Shown: piece by piece, positions 1 through 8,995 of the stretch
Layout: the number at the start of each line of letters is the position of its first letter
Position numbering within the stretch: the first letter of the stretch is position 1
From: an uncultured Muribaculaceae bacterium
Lineage (GTDB): Bacteria; Bacteroidota; Bacteroidia; Bacteroidales; Muribaculaceae
Direction: 5' to 3'
Length of the DNA stretch: 64,000 bases
Assembly (NCBI GenBank): GCA_910585275.1
Contig: CAJUCW010000003.1
Location: 94,729 to 158,728 of the forward strand
Translations under genes and position numbers: made by a program
Notes under the pieces: generated by a model
What the model was told of the DNA's origin: nothing
The model's input: the letters and a program-made list of their open reading frames with translations, nothing else
Databases searched by the model: none

Positions 1-588
1 GCAAGGCTCGCGATTGTGCCTACGGCGCCTGCGGCACTTGCATTGGCAGCCCTATACCCCCTGGCATCACATCTGCTGCTTAACTCAGACATCGACATTG
101 ACGTGGAAATGCCAGCATCACTTTCTAAGACCACCGACCCGAAATCCGTGGCCCGTGAAATAGCCGCCATGCTTGTAAAGACACAGGCAAGCTTCAACGG
201 AAAAGTCAATGTGACCTTGTCGCCTTCAAACCTTGTGAGGTCGATGCGGACAAGAGTAGTTATGAAATGCCCGTTAGACATATCTGAGATAGACAAAATA
301 TATGACTCAATCTACGACGACCACAGTTTCACTCACACAAGCCTGTCCGATACGGGAGTAAGTGAAGTAGAAGGCACACACAAATGCGTCGTGACATTTA
401 AGAAAATAGATGCAGAATCTATTGAACTTATCACGGTTGGAGATTGTCATATAAGAGGAGGGGCTGGAGATGCGGTCCATCTTTTGAACCTGTTTTTTGC
501 CCTTGATGAAAAAATAGGGCTTAACATGAAGCCTTCATGCTTCGGCGATGAGACATCTCCGAAGCAACAGTCGTCATGGTTCGCCTGA
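1..588 (+). CDS. ArgC-like protein (N-acetyl-gamma-glutamyl-phosphate reductase homologue), C-terminal part
   Basis: The reading frame is open from base 1, so the gene begins left of the window; about 195 C-terminal residues are visible. The tail (HIRGGAGDAVHLLNLFF, then GLNMKPSCF) matches the end of Bacteroidetes ArgC proteins (typically LLKGASGQAVQNMNLMF, then GLRLKPSAF), and SFTH plus THKC also align. ArgC reduces N-acetylglutamyl phosphate in arginine synthesis. Two active-site regions look wrong: the NPGCYPT block carrying the catalytic Cys reads VPTAPAA here, and the segment holding the FTHxH histidine is shortened. I infer a non-catalytic or repurposed ArgC paralogue. The family call is fairly firm; the function is unknown. 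Confidence 0.6.
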   Translation, partial: ARLAIVPTAPAALALAALYPLASHLLLNSDIDIDVEMPASLSKTTDPKSVAREIAAMLVKTQASFNGKVNVTLSPSNLVRSMRTRVVMKCPLDISEIDKIYDSIYDDHSFTHTSLSDTGVSEVEGTHKCVVTFKKIDAESIELITVGDCHIRGGAGDAVHLLNLFFALDEKIGLNMKPSCFGDETSPKQQSSWFA

Positions 589-604
589 TTTAAAACAGAC
601 TTCT

Positions 605-925
605 ATGTCAGTAAATAAAGTTATCCTCCTCGGCCATGTAGGAGCGGACCCCGAGATGAGATACCCGGAAAAAGACCGCCCTATCGCATATCTCTCGCTT
701 GCAACCAACGAAACGAGAGGGGCAGCTAAAGTCGAGGTAACCGAATGGCATTCACTCGTGTTCGGAGGCCAGAACGCATCGATTGTGGAAAGATACGTGA
801 GAAAAGGCACACAATTATATGTGGAAGGCTATCTACGCACAAGGGAATTTGAAGACCGCATGAAAATAATCAGACGTAAAACGGAGATTATTGTAGAGAG
901 GTTTGAGATTCTCGGCAGAAAATAA
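605..925 (+). CDS. Short single-stranded DNA-binding protein (SSB family)
   Basis: 106 residues forming one OB fold. MSVNKVILLGHVGADPEMR is the classic SSB N-terminus, followed by TEWHSLVFGG (usually TEWHRVVFFG), a long run to KGTQLYVEGYLRTR, and a final beta strand. It ends immediately after the OB fold (EILGRK): the Gly/Pro-rich linker and the acidic C-terminal tip that recruits repair proteins in normal SSBs are absent. The start at 605 is chosen because it gives the canonical N-terminus; an upstream ATG at 548 would overlap the ArgC-like gene. It lies 16 bases after that gene and 57 before speA. It is probably an accessory SSB paralogue rather than the replication SSB. Confidence 0.8.
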   Translation: MSVNKVILLGHVGADPEMRYPEKDRPIAYLSLATNETRGAAKVEVTEWHSLVFGGQNASIVERYVRKGTQLYVEGYLRTREFEDRMKIIRRKTEIIVERFEILGRK

Positions 926-982
926 CGTTTGTCTGCCCCCCTAACAAGTATTAACTCAAAAAAAACATCATAGACACCAGAA

Positions 983-2881
983 ATGAGAAAATGGCGCATT
1001 GAAGATTCAGCCGAGATTTACAACATCAGCGGCTGGGGACTGAAATATTTTTCTATAAATGAAAAAGGCCACGTGCAGGTAACTCCTCGCGTTGGCTGTG
1101 CCCCTGTTGACCTTAAGGACGTAATCGACGAACTTAAGATCAGGGACGTATCCGCCCCGGTACTTCTGCGGTTTCCCGACATTCTCGACGACCGTATCCA
1201 GAAGATTTCATCATGCTTCAAGAAAGCAGCCAACGAATATTCCTACACCGGACAGAATTTCATCGTATATCCGATTAAGGTGAATCAGATGCGTCAGGTG
1301 GTGGAAGAAATAGTAAGCCACGGCAACAAATATAATATCGGACTTGAAGCCGGGTCGAAGCCGGAGCTTCATGCCGTGCTCGCAGTCAATACCCACACCA
1401 ATTCACTGATTGTCTGCAACGGTTATAAAGACGAGGATTACGTGGAACTCGCGCTTCTCGCCCAGAAGATGGGAAGAAGGATCTATCTCGTGGTCGAAAA
1501 ACTCAATGAACTTAAACTCATTTCAGACGTGGCACGCCGCCTCAACATCGTGCCAAATATCGGGATAAGGATTAAACTGTCGTCGTCAGGAAGCGGCAAA
1601 TGGGAAGAATCGGGAGGAGACGTGAGCAAATTCGGACTTAATTCATCGGAACTGCTCGACGCCTTGTCGTTTCTTGAAAAGAACAACATGACGGAATCCC
1701 TCAAGCTTATACATTTCCACATCGGTAGCCAGATTACTAAAATACGCCGCATCAAAAACGCCTTGAGGGAAGCGATGCAGTTCTACGTGCAGCTTTCGAA
1801 GATGGGATTCAATATCGACTTCGTGGATATCGGCGGCGGACTCGGCGTGGATTACGACGGCACCCGATCCTCGATGGGAGAGAATTCGATGAACTATTCT
1901 ATACAAGAATATGTAAACGACTCGGTGTCGGCGCTTGTGGATGTCTGCGTGAAAAACAACCTCCCTCAGCCTAATATAATCACCGAGAGCGGACGGTCGC
2001 TTACAGCCCATCATTCGGTGCTCATAATCGAAGTGCTTGAAACCACACAGCTCCCCATATGGTTCGACAACGAGACCATAGCTGAAAACGCACATGAACT
2101 TACCAAAGAGCTTTACAACATTTGGGACCGCATCAACGCCACTACCCTTTTCGAAGACTGGCACGACGCACTCCAGATCAGGGAAGAGGCATTGGAATTA
2201 TTCAGCCTCGGACTGCTTGACCTCCGCACAAGGGCGCAGATTGAAAAACTGTTCTGGTCGGTGGCGCGCGATGTCAACGACCTCACACGTAGCATGAAGC
2301 ATCCCCCGGAAGAGCTGCGCAAGGTTGACCGCATGCTTCCGGAAAAGTATTTCTGCAATTTCTCCCTTTTCCAGAGCCTTCCCGATTCTTGGGCTATCGA
2401 CCAGCTTTTCCCGATAATGCCTATCTCCAGACTCGACGAAAAGCCCACCCGCAGATGCACCATCCAGGACATCACCTGCGATTCCGACGGAAAAATCAAC
2501 CGTTTCGTCTCGCCTCAGGGAATGTCATACTCCCTGCCGGTGCATACATTCAAACAGAACGACAAGTATTATATCGGAGTTTTCCTTGTGGGGGCTTATC
2601 AGGAGATTCTCGGCGACCTCCACAATCTATTCGGCGACACGAGTGCGGTGCATATTTCCGTCAACAGCGAGAGCTACCAGATAGAGCAGGTAATCGACGG
2701 CGAGCCGGTGGCCGACGTGCTCGATTATGTGGAGTATAGCCCGAAGAAACTTGTCAGAAATCTTGAGGCATGGGTGTCGGCATCCATGAAACAGGGCATA
2801 ATCACTCCCGAAGAGGGGCGTCAGTTCCTCAACAACTATAAGTCTGGACTTTACGGAATCACTTATCTCGAAAGAGATTAG
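983..2881 (+). CDS. speA: Biosynthetic arginine decarboxylase (PLP-dependent)
   Basis: 632 residues, the usual length for SpeA. It decarboxylates arginine to agmatine, the first step of the agmatine route to putrescine and spermidine, in the cytoplasm. The alanine-racemase-type barrel begins with the PLP lysine K99 in VYPIKVNQ; HFHIGSQI and DIGGGLGVDYDG supply phosphate and substrate contacts, and TESGRSLTAHH follows. The C-terminal part carries the helical and beta-sandwich domains typical of fold-III arginine decarboxylases, including VFLVGAYQEILGDLHNLFGD. truA starts 14 bases downstream, so the two are likely co-transcribed. Confidence 0.95.
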   Translation: MRKWRIEDSAEIYNISGWGLKYFSINEKGHVQVTPRVGCAPVDLKDVIDELKIRDVSAPVLLRFPDILDDRIQKISSCFKKAANEYSYTGQNFIVYPIKVNQMRQVVEEIVSHGNKYNIGLEAGSKPELHAVLAVNTHTNSLIVCNGYKDEDYVELALLAQKMGRRIYLVVEKLNELKLISDVARRLNIVPNIGIRIKLSSSGSGKWEESGGDVSKFGLNSSELLDALSFLEKNNMTESLKLIHFHIGSQITKIRRIKNALREAMQFYVQLSKMGFNIDFVDIGGGLGVDYDGTRSSMGENSMNYSIQEYVNDSVSALVDVCVKNNLPQPNIITESGRSLTAHHSVLIIEVLETTQLPIWFDNETIAENAHELTKELYNIWDRINATTLFEDWHDALQIREEALELFSLGLLDLRTRAQIEKLFWSVARDVNDLTRSMKHPPEELRKVDRMLPEKYFCNFSLFQSLPDSWAIDQLFPIMPISRLDEKPTRRCTIQDITCDSDGKINRFVSPQGMSYSLPVHTFKQNDKYYIGVFLVGAYQEILGDLHNLFGDTSAVHISVNSESYQIEQVIDGEPVADVLDYVEYSPKKLVRNLEAWVSASMKQGIITPEEGRQFLNNYKSGLYGITYLERD

Positions 2882-2895
2882 CAGATGATTATATT

Positions 2896-3678
2896 ATGAG
2901 ATACTTTCTCCGTCTTTCATACAACGGACAGCGTTTCCACGGCTGGCAATCGCAGCCCAACGCAATGAGCGTGCAGCAGACCATAGAAGAGGCGTTGGCC
3001 GTGATATGCAGGGTGCCGGTTCCCATAACGGGAGCCGGCCGCACCGACGCAGGCGTACATGCCCGCTGCATGTATGCCCATTTTGACTTGGCGGAAGCGT
3101 TGAAAGACAAACACAGATTCCTGCTTTCTTTGAACAGGCTTGCAGGTAAAGACATAGCATTCCACGACCTCATTGAGGTGCCCGACGATGCCCATGCGAG
3201 GTTCGATGCCATGGAACGGACTTACAAGTATTTCGTGACCTACACCAAATCGACTTTTCTTTATCCTTACAGTTGGCACTCCCCTTCCCGTCTTGATGTC
3301 GATAAGATGAACGAAGCGGCGCGCCTGCTTATAGAAACCGACGATTTTTCCTCATTCGCCAAATTGCATTCTGACGCTAAAACCAACATCTGCGATGTCA
3401 GGGAAGCAATCTGGACTCCACTCCACGACAATGTAAGCGGAGAAGATTCCGTATCTCTGCCGGTATCCGGAATCGTTTTCACCATTTCCGCCGACAGATT
3501 TCTGCGCAATATGGTGAGGGCCGTAGTCGGCACCCTTGTGGATGTCGGCAGAGGGAAACTTGACATCGACGGTTTCAAAAGAATTATCGAAATGAAAGAC
3601 CGATGCTCCGCAGGCGTTTCGATGCCTGCGGAGGCGCTCTTCCTATGGAATGTGAAATACCCGTATATCCCCGTTTGA
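2896..3678 (+). CDS. truA: tRNA pseudouridine(38-40) synthase TruA
   Basis: 260 residues. It isomerises uridines 38-40 in the anticodon arm of tRNAs to pseudouridine. The catalytic motif GAGRTDAGVHA is intact with nucleophile Asp51, and the second conserved block is present (FLRNMVRAVVGTLVDVGRGK). The N-terminal LSYNGQRFHGWQSQ is the usual TruA start. The next gene begins one base after the stop, so truA and the downstream exporter form one transcription unit. Confidence 0.95.
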   Translation: MRYFLRLSYNGQRFHGWQSQPNAMSVQQTIEEALAVICRVPVPITGAGRTDAGVHARCMYAHFDLAEALKDKHRFLLSLNRLAGKDIAFHDLIEVPDDAHARFDAMERTYKYFVTYTKSTFLYPYSWHSPSRLDVDKMNEAARLLIETDDFSSFAKLHSDAKTNICDVREAIWTPLHDNVSGEDSVSLPVSGIVFTISADRFLRNMVRAVVGTLVDVGRGKLDIDGFKRIIEMKDRCSAGVSMPAEALFLWNVKYPYIPV

Positions 3679-3679
3679 T

Positions 3680-4612
3680 ATGTTGTTATCACGTAAAGCC
3701 AAAGGCTATATAATCGGAGCCATCGCCGCAGCCAGCTATGGCACAAACCCTCTCTTCGCACTTCCCCTTTATGACGACGGGATGAATCCTGACTCGGTAT
3801 TGTTTTTCAGGTATCTTCTGGCAATACCGGTGATGGGAATAATGCTGCTTGTACGCCGAGGTAAAGAAGAATTTGCCACCACCGGAAAAAGCCTCGCCCA
3901 ACTCGCCGTCATGGGATTGATGATGGCACTTTCTTCATTGGCGCTTTTCATGAGTTATGGCTTCATGGATGCCGGCATAGCATCGACTCTGTTGTTTGTC
4001 TATCCCATAATGGTGGCGCTGATTATGGCTGGATGTTTTCACGAAAAGCTTTCGTTGACTACAGGAATCTGTATCGTCACTGCTTTGTCTGGCATAGCAT
4101 TGCTCTATAAATCGTCAGACGGGACAACGCTGAGCCTTACAGGCACCCTGTTGGTGATGGCGTCATCGCTCACCTATGCCATATACATCGTGGGGGTGAA
4201 CCAGACGCAACTCAGAAATCTCCCGACCCTAAAGGTGATTTTTTACGTGCTCCTTTTCGGAATGTCGGTGTTCTTGATACGGTTCTTCACCGGAAGTCCA
4301 TTCATGATTCCTTCAGGCCCCCTCCTTTGGCTTGATCTCCTCGGACTGGCGTTGATTCCCACTGCCGTTTCGTTCGTCTGCACCACCTCCGCCATCCAAC
4401 TTATAGGCCCTACCCCTACGGCTATTCTCGGTGCTCTCGAACCGCTCACGGCAGTCATAATCGGCGTATTGGTGTTCGGCGAAACCATCACCCTCAGAAT
4501 TGCCATAGGGATTCTGCTGATAGTGTTTGCGGTGAGTCTTGTAGTGGCGGGAGGCAACATAACCCGGCATCTCACTCATATCCGCAAGCTTTTCCCGAGA
4601 AAAAATAAATAA
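3680..4612 (+). CDS. DMT-superfamily (EamA) exporter
   Basis: 310 residues with about ten hydrophobic segments arranged as two EamA repeats (roughly 10-145 and 155-290). The second repeat holds the usual PTAVSF, LGALEPLTAVIIGVLVFGE signature. Members of this inner-membrane family export metabolites, amino acids or drugs; the substrate cannot be read from sequence. It is packed directly after truA and ends ten bases before ligA. The C-terminus is basic (RKLFPRKNK), which fits a cytoplasmic end. Confidence 0.85.
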   Translation: MLLSRKAKGYIIGAIAAASYGTNPLFALPLYDDGMNPDSVLFFRYLLAIPVMGIMLLVRRGKEEFATTGKSLAQLAVMGLMMALSSLALFMSYGFMDAGIASTLLFVYPIMVALIMAGCFHEKLSLTTGICIVTALSGIALLYKSSDGTTLSLTGTLLVMASSLTYAIYIVGVNQTQLRNLPTLKVIFYVLLFGMSVFLIRFFTGSPFMIPSGPLLWLDLLGLALIPTAVSFVCTTSAIQLIGPTPTAILGALEPLTAVIIGVLVFGETITLRIAIGILLIVFAVSLVVAGGNITRHLTHIRKLFPRKNK

Positions 4613-4621
4613 ATCGTTTTT

Positions 4622-6634
4622 ATGACATCCGCTGAAGCAAAAGAAAAAATAGAGGCGTTACGCACCGAGCTGCATCGCCACAACCATAATTACTACGTTC
4701 TGAATTCCCCGGAAATATCGGATAAGGATTTTGACATGATGCTCAAAGTCCTTGAAAAGCTTGAGAAGGAATTTCCGGAATTCGACGACCCCCTCTCCCC
4801 TACGCGGCGCGTGGGTTCAGACCTTACCAAAGGGTTTGAACACGTGGCGCATGCACGCCCCATGATGTCGCTTTCCAATTCATATTCGCTCGAAGAAGTT
4901 GACGACTGGTTCCTCAGAATCAGGAAAGCTCTGGAGGGGGAAAAGTTCGACATCGTCGGCGAAATGAAATTCGACGGCACATCCATCTCGATTACGTATA
5001 AGGATGGCAGACTCGTGAGGGCCGTTACTCGGGGCGACGGAACGCAGGGCGATGATGTAACGGCAAACGTAAAGACAATTCGCAGCATCCCCCTTCAGCT
5101 GCAACCCGGCGACTGGCCTGAAGAATTCGAGATTAGGGGTGAGATTCTTATGCCATGGGAGGTTTTCGAAAAGCTGAACGCAGAAAGGGCATACAATGAA
5201 GAACCGCTTTTCGCCAATCCGCGCAACGCCGCTTCAGGCACCCTCAAGATGCAGGATTCACGGGAAGTGGCAAGGCGCCATCTTGACGCTCGCTTCTACT
5301 ATCTTCTCAGCGACCATCTCCCCTCCGACAATCATTTCGACAATATCAAGGCCGCCGAACGATGGGGGTTCAAGGTTTCAAAGGCCATGAAGCTGCTCCA
5401 CTCCCTTGAGGAGGTGAACGAATACATGAATTATTGGGACGTTCACCGCAAAGAACTCCCCGTAGCCACCGACGGACTCGTATTTAAAGTCAACTCTATC
5501 CGCCAGCAACTGAACCTCGGGTTTACGGCAAAGTCGCCACGCTGGGCCATTGCCTTCAAATTCAACCCGGAAAATGCCTGCACGCGGCTTCGTTTCGTGT
5601 CGTTCGAAACCGGCAGGATGGGCATTGTCACGCCTGTGGCCAATCTTGAACCCGTGTTGCTTTCTGGCACCATCGTAAAGCGCGCGTCGCTTCACAACGA
5701 TGATATCATTCAGGAACTCGACATACATGAAGGAGACTGGCTTTATGTGGAAAAAGGAGGGGAGATTATTCCGAAAATCACCGGCGTTGAAGTTTCGAAA
5801 AGGGAACCCGATGCCGCAAAGATTCACTTTGTGGAGAAATGCCCCGTATGTGGCACTCAGTTGGTCAGGCTTTTCGGGGAAGCGGCATGGTGCTGCCCCA
5901 ACCATTACGGATGTCGCCCGCAAATCACCGGTAAAATCGAACATTTCTGTGCACGCCGCATGATGAACATCGACGGAATCGGTGAAGAAACTGCTGAATT
6001 GCTTTTCGATTGCGGAATGGTGGAACGTATAGCCGACATCTACGACCTCACGCAGGAAAAACTTCAGACCCTCGACCGAATCGGCGAAAAATCGGCAAAA
6101 AGGATACTTGACGGAATCGAAGCTTCGAAGCAAGTGCCTTTCGAACGCGTGGTCTATGCGTTGTCTATACCCAACGTCGGGGAAACAACTGCAAAACGCC
6201 TCGCCATGTCGGTTAAAAATATGGACAACCTTCTCGCAATGACCGAAGAAGAGTTGACAGCCGTGCAAGATATCGGTCCGATTATTGCAAAATGTATCTA
6301 CGAATACCTTAGAGACCCGATTAATATCGACAACATCTCACGACTGAAGACGGCAGGCGTACAAATGAGTCTTCCGGAAGAAAAACTCGCTCCAAGCGGA
6401 AACGCACTCGACGGTAAGACCATAGTTATTTCGGGAACTTTCACCGCCCATTCACGCGACGAATATAAAGAAATAATAGAACGTGAAGGCGGCAAAAACT
6501 CAGGCAGCATATCGAAGAAGACTTCGTTTGTGCTTGCCGGTGAAAACATGGGGCCGGCCAAACGTGAAAAATGCGAGAAACTCGGCATACCATTAGTTTC
6601 GGAAGAAGAATTCCTAAAAATGATTCAATCATAA
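4622..6634 (+). CDS. ligA: NAD-dependent DNA ligase
   Basis: 670 residues, full length for LigA. It seals nicks during replication and repair, using NAD+ as the adenylate donor. The N-terminal Ia domain (HNYYVLN) precedes the adenylation domain with nucleophile Lys116 in MKFDG. The OB fold and the four-Cys zinc finger follow (CPVCG, then CCPN and GC), then the helix-hairpin-helix repeats (IDGIGEETAELLF, LDRIGEKSAKRI, IPNVGETTAKRL, VQDIGPIIAKCI). A C-terminal BRCT domain spans about 590-670 (GKTIVISGTFTAHSR). No anomaly was seen. Confidence 0.97.
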   Translation: MTSAEAKEKIEALRTELHRHNHNYYVLNSPEISDKDFDMMLKVLEKLEKEFPEFDDPLSPTRRVGSDLTKGFEHVAHARPMMSLSNSYSLEEVDDWFLRIRKALEGEKFDIVGEMKFDGTSISITYKDGRLVRAVTRGDGTQGDDVTANVKTIRSIPLQLQPGDWPEEFEIRGEILMPWEVFEKLNAERAYNEEPLFANPRNAASGTLKMQDSREVARRHLDARFYYLLSDHLPSDNHFDNIKAAERWGFKVSKAMKLLHSLEEVNEYMNYWDVHRKELPVATDGLVFKVNSIRQQLNLGFTAKSPRWAIAFKFNPENACTRLRFVSFETGRMGIVTPVANLEPVLLSGTIVKRASLHNDDIIQELDIHEGDWLYVEKGGEIIPKITGVEVSKREPDAAKIHFVEKCPVCGTQLVRLFGEAAWCCPNHYGCRPQITGKIEHFCARRMMNIDGIGEETAELLFDCGMVERIADIYDLTQEKLQTLDRIGEKSAKRILDGIEASKQVPFERVVYALSIPNVGETTAKRLAMSVKNMDNLLAMTEEELTAVQDIGPIIAKCIYEYLRDPINIDNISRLKTAGVQMSLPEEKLAPSGNALDGKTIVISGTFTAHSRDEYKEIIEREGGKNSGSISKKTSFVLAGENMGPAKREKCEKLGIPLVSEEEFLKMIQS

Positions 6635-6774
6635 TCATTTTTAAAGGGAAGATGTTGCCAACCAAGCAAAATGCAGGGACATGCCTCCGGCATGTTTAAT
6701 TTGCAATTTGATTGCAACTAATTAACTATCAAAATTCCAAAGACCTGACGTCCCTACATCAAAAAAGGAATCGA

Positions 6775-7056
6775 ATGAAAAAAACGCTACAATCGGCAAA
6801 AGAATGGCTGCAGTCGCTCTCGTTTAAGACGGGAGTAACTGTAGTCGCTTTCTGTATAATTTGCTATATATTGTCGTTTGCACAGATGCTGCTTCCATTC
6901 TCAATTGCCGTGAAAGGCACTTTATGGGCAGTATTTTACGGACTTGCCAAAGCATCGCAATACACAGCCATCCTTATACTTGGCAAAACAGGAATTGAAA
7001 AACTGAAAAAACGCTTCGGCAAAACATCAAAATCAACTCCGATGCAAGACACCTGA
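6775..7056 (+). CDS. Small conserved membrane protein of unknown function
   Basis: 93 residues. An amphipathic N-terminus is followed by two hydrophobic segments (about 20-40, VTVVAFCIICYILSFAQMLL, and 45-70, IAVKGTLWAVFYGLA) and a basic tail (KLKKRFGKTSK). The start at 6775 is preferred over an in-frame start at 6712 because an AAAGGAA purine run lies just before it and the N-terminus then looks like a membrane protein. It follows ligA at 140 bases and is closed by a strong terminator. No family could be assigned. Confidence 0.6.
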   Translation: MKKTLQSAKEWLQSLSFKTGVTVVAFCIICYILSFAQMLLPFSIAVKGTLWAVFYGLAKASQYTAILILGKTGIEKLKKRFGKTSKSTPMQDT

Positions 7057-7074
7057 ACCGAAACCATAGGTAAT

Positions 7075-7122
7075 AAAAACGGATGGCATGGCTTCAAAAG
7101 GAAGCCATGCCATCCGTTTTTA
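7075..7122 (+). terminator. Rho-independent terminator
   Basis: A perfect 15-bp stem (7081-7095 with 7101-7115, GGATGGCATGGCTTC paired) with a 5-base loop is flanked by an A-run upstream and a T-run downstream. It ends the ligA group just before the deleted IS element. Confidence 0.9.
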
Positions 7123-7123
7123 T

Positions 7124-7581
7124 ATTATTGCTGTCCGATAAAACTTTTTAGGGCAAGATAAATTTAAAGATTGCTCGACAAGTCAAAAATTCTTCAGTTT
7201 AACCGAGAAAACGGAAGTGAGAGGTACACAGCTGGATTCATCTGGTCGTGATGCTCTACGCCGTGAAAATGCGTTTCGACTCATTGCGGGTGATAACAGC
7301 CGGTTTGCTTGCCGAGACACACAAACAGGCACACCATGGCATCTCATTCAAGATCGGACGCAGCACACTCGCCGATGCCAGCAAAAAACGTCCGGAAGCC
7401 ATATTTGAAGCCGTTTATTGTGATTTATATGCCACTTACTGCCATGTGCTCTCCTTGGCCCGAACCATCACTGTTTGGTTGAGGGGGCTTGTTATGTCGA
7501 AAAGAAGACTCGAACACCGTAAAATCAGCGTTCGAGCCATACTTTATTGCATTATCTGAGTTTTATCAGACAGCAATAATC
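7124..7581. mobile_element. Internally deleted insertion sequence (IS4-like) bounded by 22-bp inverted repeats
   Basis: The left end 7124-7145 (ATTATTGCTGTCCGATAAAA, then CT) and the right end 7560-7581 are inverted copies differing at one position (C versus T after TGCTGTC). The 458-bp element contains a remnant transposase reading frame. A complete member of this group would be roughly 1.2-1.5 kb, so most of the interior is missing. It lies in a 550-base gap between the ligA group terminator and the end of rpe. No clear target duplication was seen. Confidence 0.7.
7221..7559 (+). pseudogene. Remnant of an IS4-family (DUF4372-type) transposase N-terminal region
   Basis: The frame opens after a stop at 7218 and reads SWIHLVVMLYAVKMRFDSLR, then a segment containing GLLAETH, IGRSTLADASKKRPEAIFE and LYATYCHVLS. 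This matches the N-terminal block of Bacteroidales IS4-type transposases, where HLVAMLYG, SLREV and RSTLSDANKRR occur. The match fades after about 7480, and the frame ends at 7559 just before the right inverted repeat. Neither the true start nor the DDE catalytic core is present, so it cannot encode an active transposase. Confidence 0.65.
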
Positions 7582-7606
7582 AAATATCTATTTTTTGGAG
7601 AGGATT

Positions 7607-8254
7607 CTATGAGAGTGATTTGAGGATATCGATGCGGGAGTGCGGGTCGGGAGCACCGAAGACGTAGCTTCCGGCCACAAGGATATCGGCACCGGCTTCG
7701 GCAAGCTCTTCACCGGTCTTTTCATTTACGCCTCCGTCAATCTCAATCATTGCCTTTGAGCCGGACATATCGATAAGCCTGCGCAATTCCCGCACTTTAT
7801 CGAGGGTATGGCGTATGAGTTTCTGTCCTCCGAAACCGGGATTGACCGACATCAGGAGCACAAGTTCCACATCTTCGATAATATCGACAAGCGAAGACAC
7901 GGGAGTCGCCGGATTCAAAGTTACGCCGGCCTTCATGCCGGCTTCATGAATCTGAAGCACCGTGCTGTGAAGATGGGTGGTGGCTTCAACATGCACGTTC
8001 ATAATTTCGGCCCCGATTGCCTTCACCTGTGAAATCCATTTTTCCGGCTCAACAATCATCAGATGTACATCGAGTGGTTTCCGACAGATATTTCCCACCG
8101 CCCTCAATACAGGAAAACCAAACGATATATTAGGCACAAACACCCCGTCCATTACGTCGAGATGAAGATAGTCGGCCGACGATGCATTAATCATATCGAT
8201 TTCAGTTGAAAGATGGGCGAAATCGGCAGCCAGCAATGATGGTGAGACTTTCAT
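7607..8254 (-). CDS. rpe: Ribulose-phosphate 3-epimerase
   Basis: 215 residues. It interconverts ribulose 5-phosphate and xylulose 5-phosphate in the pentose phosphate pathway. The TIM-barrel signatures are all present: SPSLLAADFAHL at the N-terminus, HLDVMDGVFVPNISFG with metal ligands His and Asp, VHLMIVEPE, SVNPGFGGQ, and EIDGGVNEKT. It is the last gene of a minus-strand group and lies 15 bases after the DedA gene. Confidence 0.95.
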   Translation of the reverse strand: MKVSPSLLAADFAHLSTEIDMINASSADYLHLDVMDGVFVPNISFGFPVLRAVGNICRKPLDVHLMIVEPEKWISQVKAIGAEIMNVHVEATTHLHSTVLQIHEAGMKAGVTLNPATPVSSLVDIIEDVELVLLMSVNPGFGGQKLIRHTLDKVRELRRLIDMSGSKAMIEIDGGVNEKTGEELAEAGADILVAGSYVFGAPDPHSRIDILKSLS

Positions 8255-8269
8255 AAGCGTTATGATTTA

Positions 8270-8950
8270 TTAGGCTTGTTTCTTTTTAGGTTTGAAAGCA
8301 TTCCAAAGGATGAAGCACAGACACACCACGGCGATGCCATAGCCCATCCAAGTGAGATATTGATTATATTCCTCGACCTTTACAAACAGTTGGTCGGGAC
8401 TGACAGTCTTCGAAAGCCAATAGCCGAGAAGTGCAAGCACTCCGTTCCATACGCCGGCTCCCAAGGCCGTGAACAATGCGAATTGAGCCACGTTCATCTT
8501 CGAGATACCCGCCGGAATCGAAATGAGCTGGCGAATAGCAGGAATAAGACGGCCTACAAATGTGGAAATAGCCCCATGCTTGTCGAAATAAGCCTCCGCC
8601 TTCTCAACTTTTTCCCTGTTAATCAGAAGGGCATGCCCAAGACGGCTATCAGCAAAACTATAGACAACAGGACGCCCGATCCAGAGAGCGAGATAATAGT
8701 TTATAAACGCACCACAGAGAGCGCCGAGAGTGGCGAAAAACACCACAAGCCATACATTCATGTCGGCACCGGCTCCCGCATTGGTGCAAGCGAGATATGC
8801 GGCCGGAGGAACCACCACTTCCGACGGGAAAGGGATGAACGAACTCTCAACCACCATGAAGACGAACACGAAAAGATAGTTTGCATTTTCAACAAACCAT
8901 TGAAAGAATTGACTGGCATCAAAAAGAGCCAATGGAATCAGGTCAAGCAT
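8270..8950 (-). CDS. DedA-family (SNARE-associated) membrane protein
   Basis: 226 residues with four to six hydrophobic segments. The family signatures are visible: VVESSFIPFPSEVVVPPAAYLA near residue 40, the glycine-rich GALCGAFINYYLALWIGRP, and FVGRLIPAIRQLISIPAGISKMN with the conserved Arg and Pro. DedA/DTT proteins are inner-membrane proteins; several act as flippases recycling undecaprenyl phosphate or phosphatidylethanolamine. Which activity applies here is unknown. A CAAAATTA box at 8970-8977 (TAATTTTG on the minus strand) could give it its own promoter. Confidence 0.9.
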   Translation of the reverse strand: MLDLIPLALFDASQFFQWFVENANYLFVFVFMVVESSFIPFPSEVVVPPAAYLACTNAGAGADMNVWLVVFFATLGALCGAFINYYLALWIGRPVVYSFADSRLGHALLINREKVEKAEAYFDKHGAISTFVGRLIPAIRQLISIPAGISKMNVAQFALFTALGAGVWNGVLALLGYWLSKTVSPDQLFVKVEEYNQYLTWMGYGIAVVCLCFILWNAFKPKKKQA

Positions 8951-8995
8951 AAAACAATATAATTACTGACAAAATTACAAAAATAGTTTAGAAAT

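Noticed and set aside
5378..6268. Long minus-strand open frame inside ligA
   Set aside because: It is fully covered by the well-supported ligA gene and has no family resemblance; a shadow frame.
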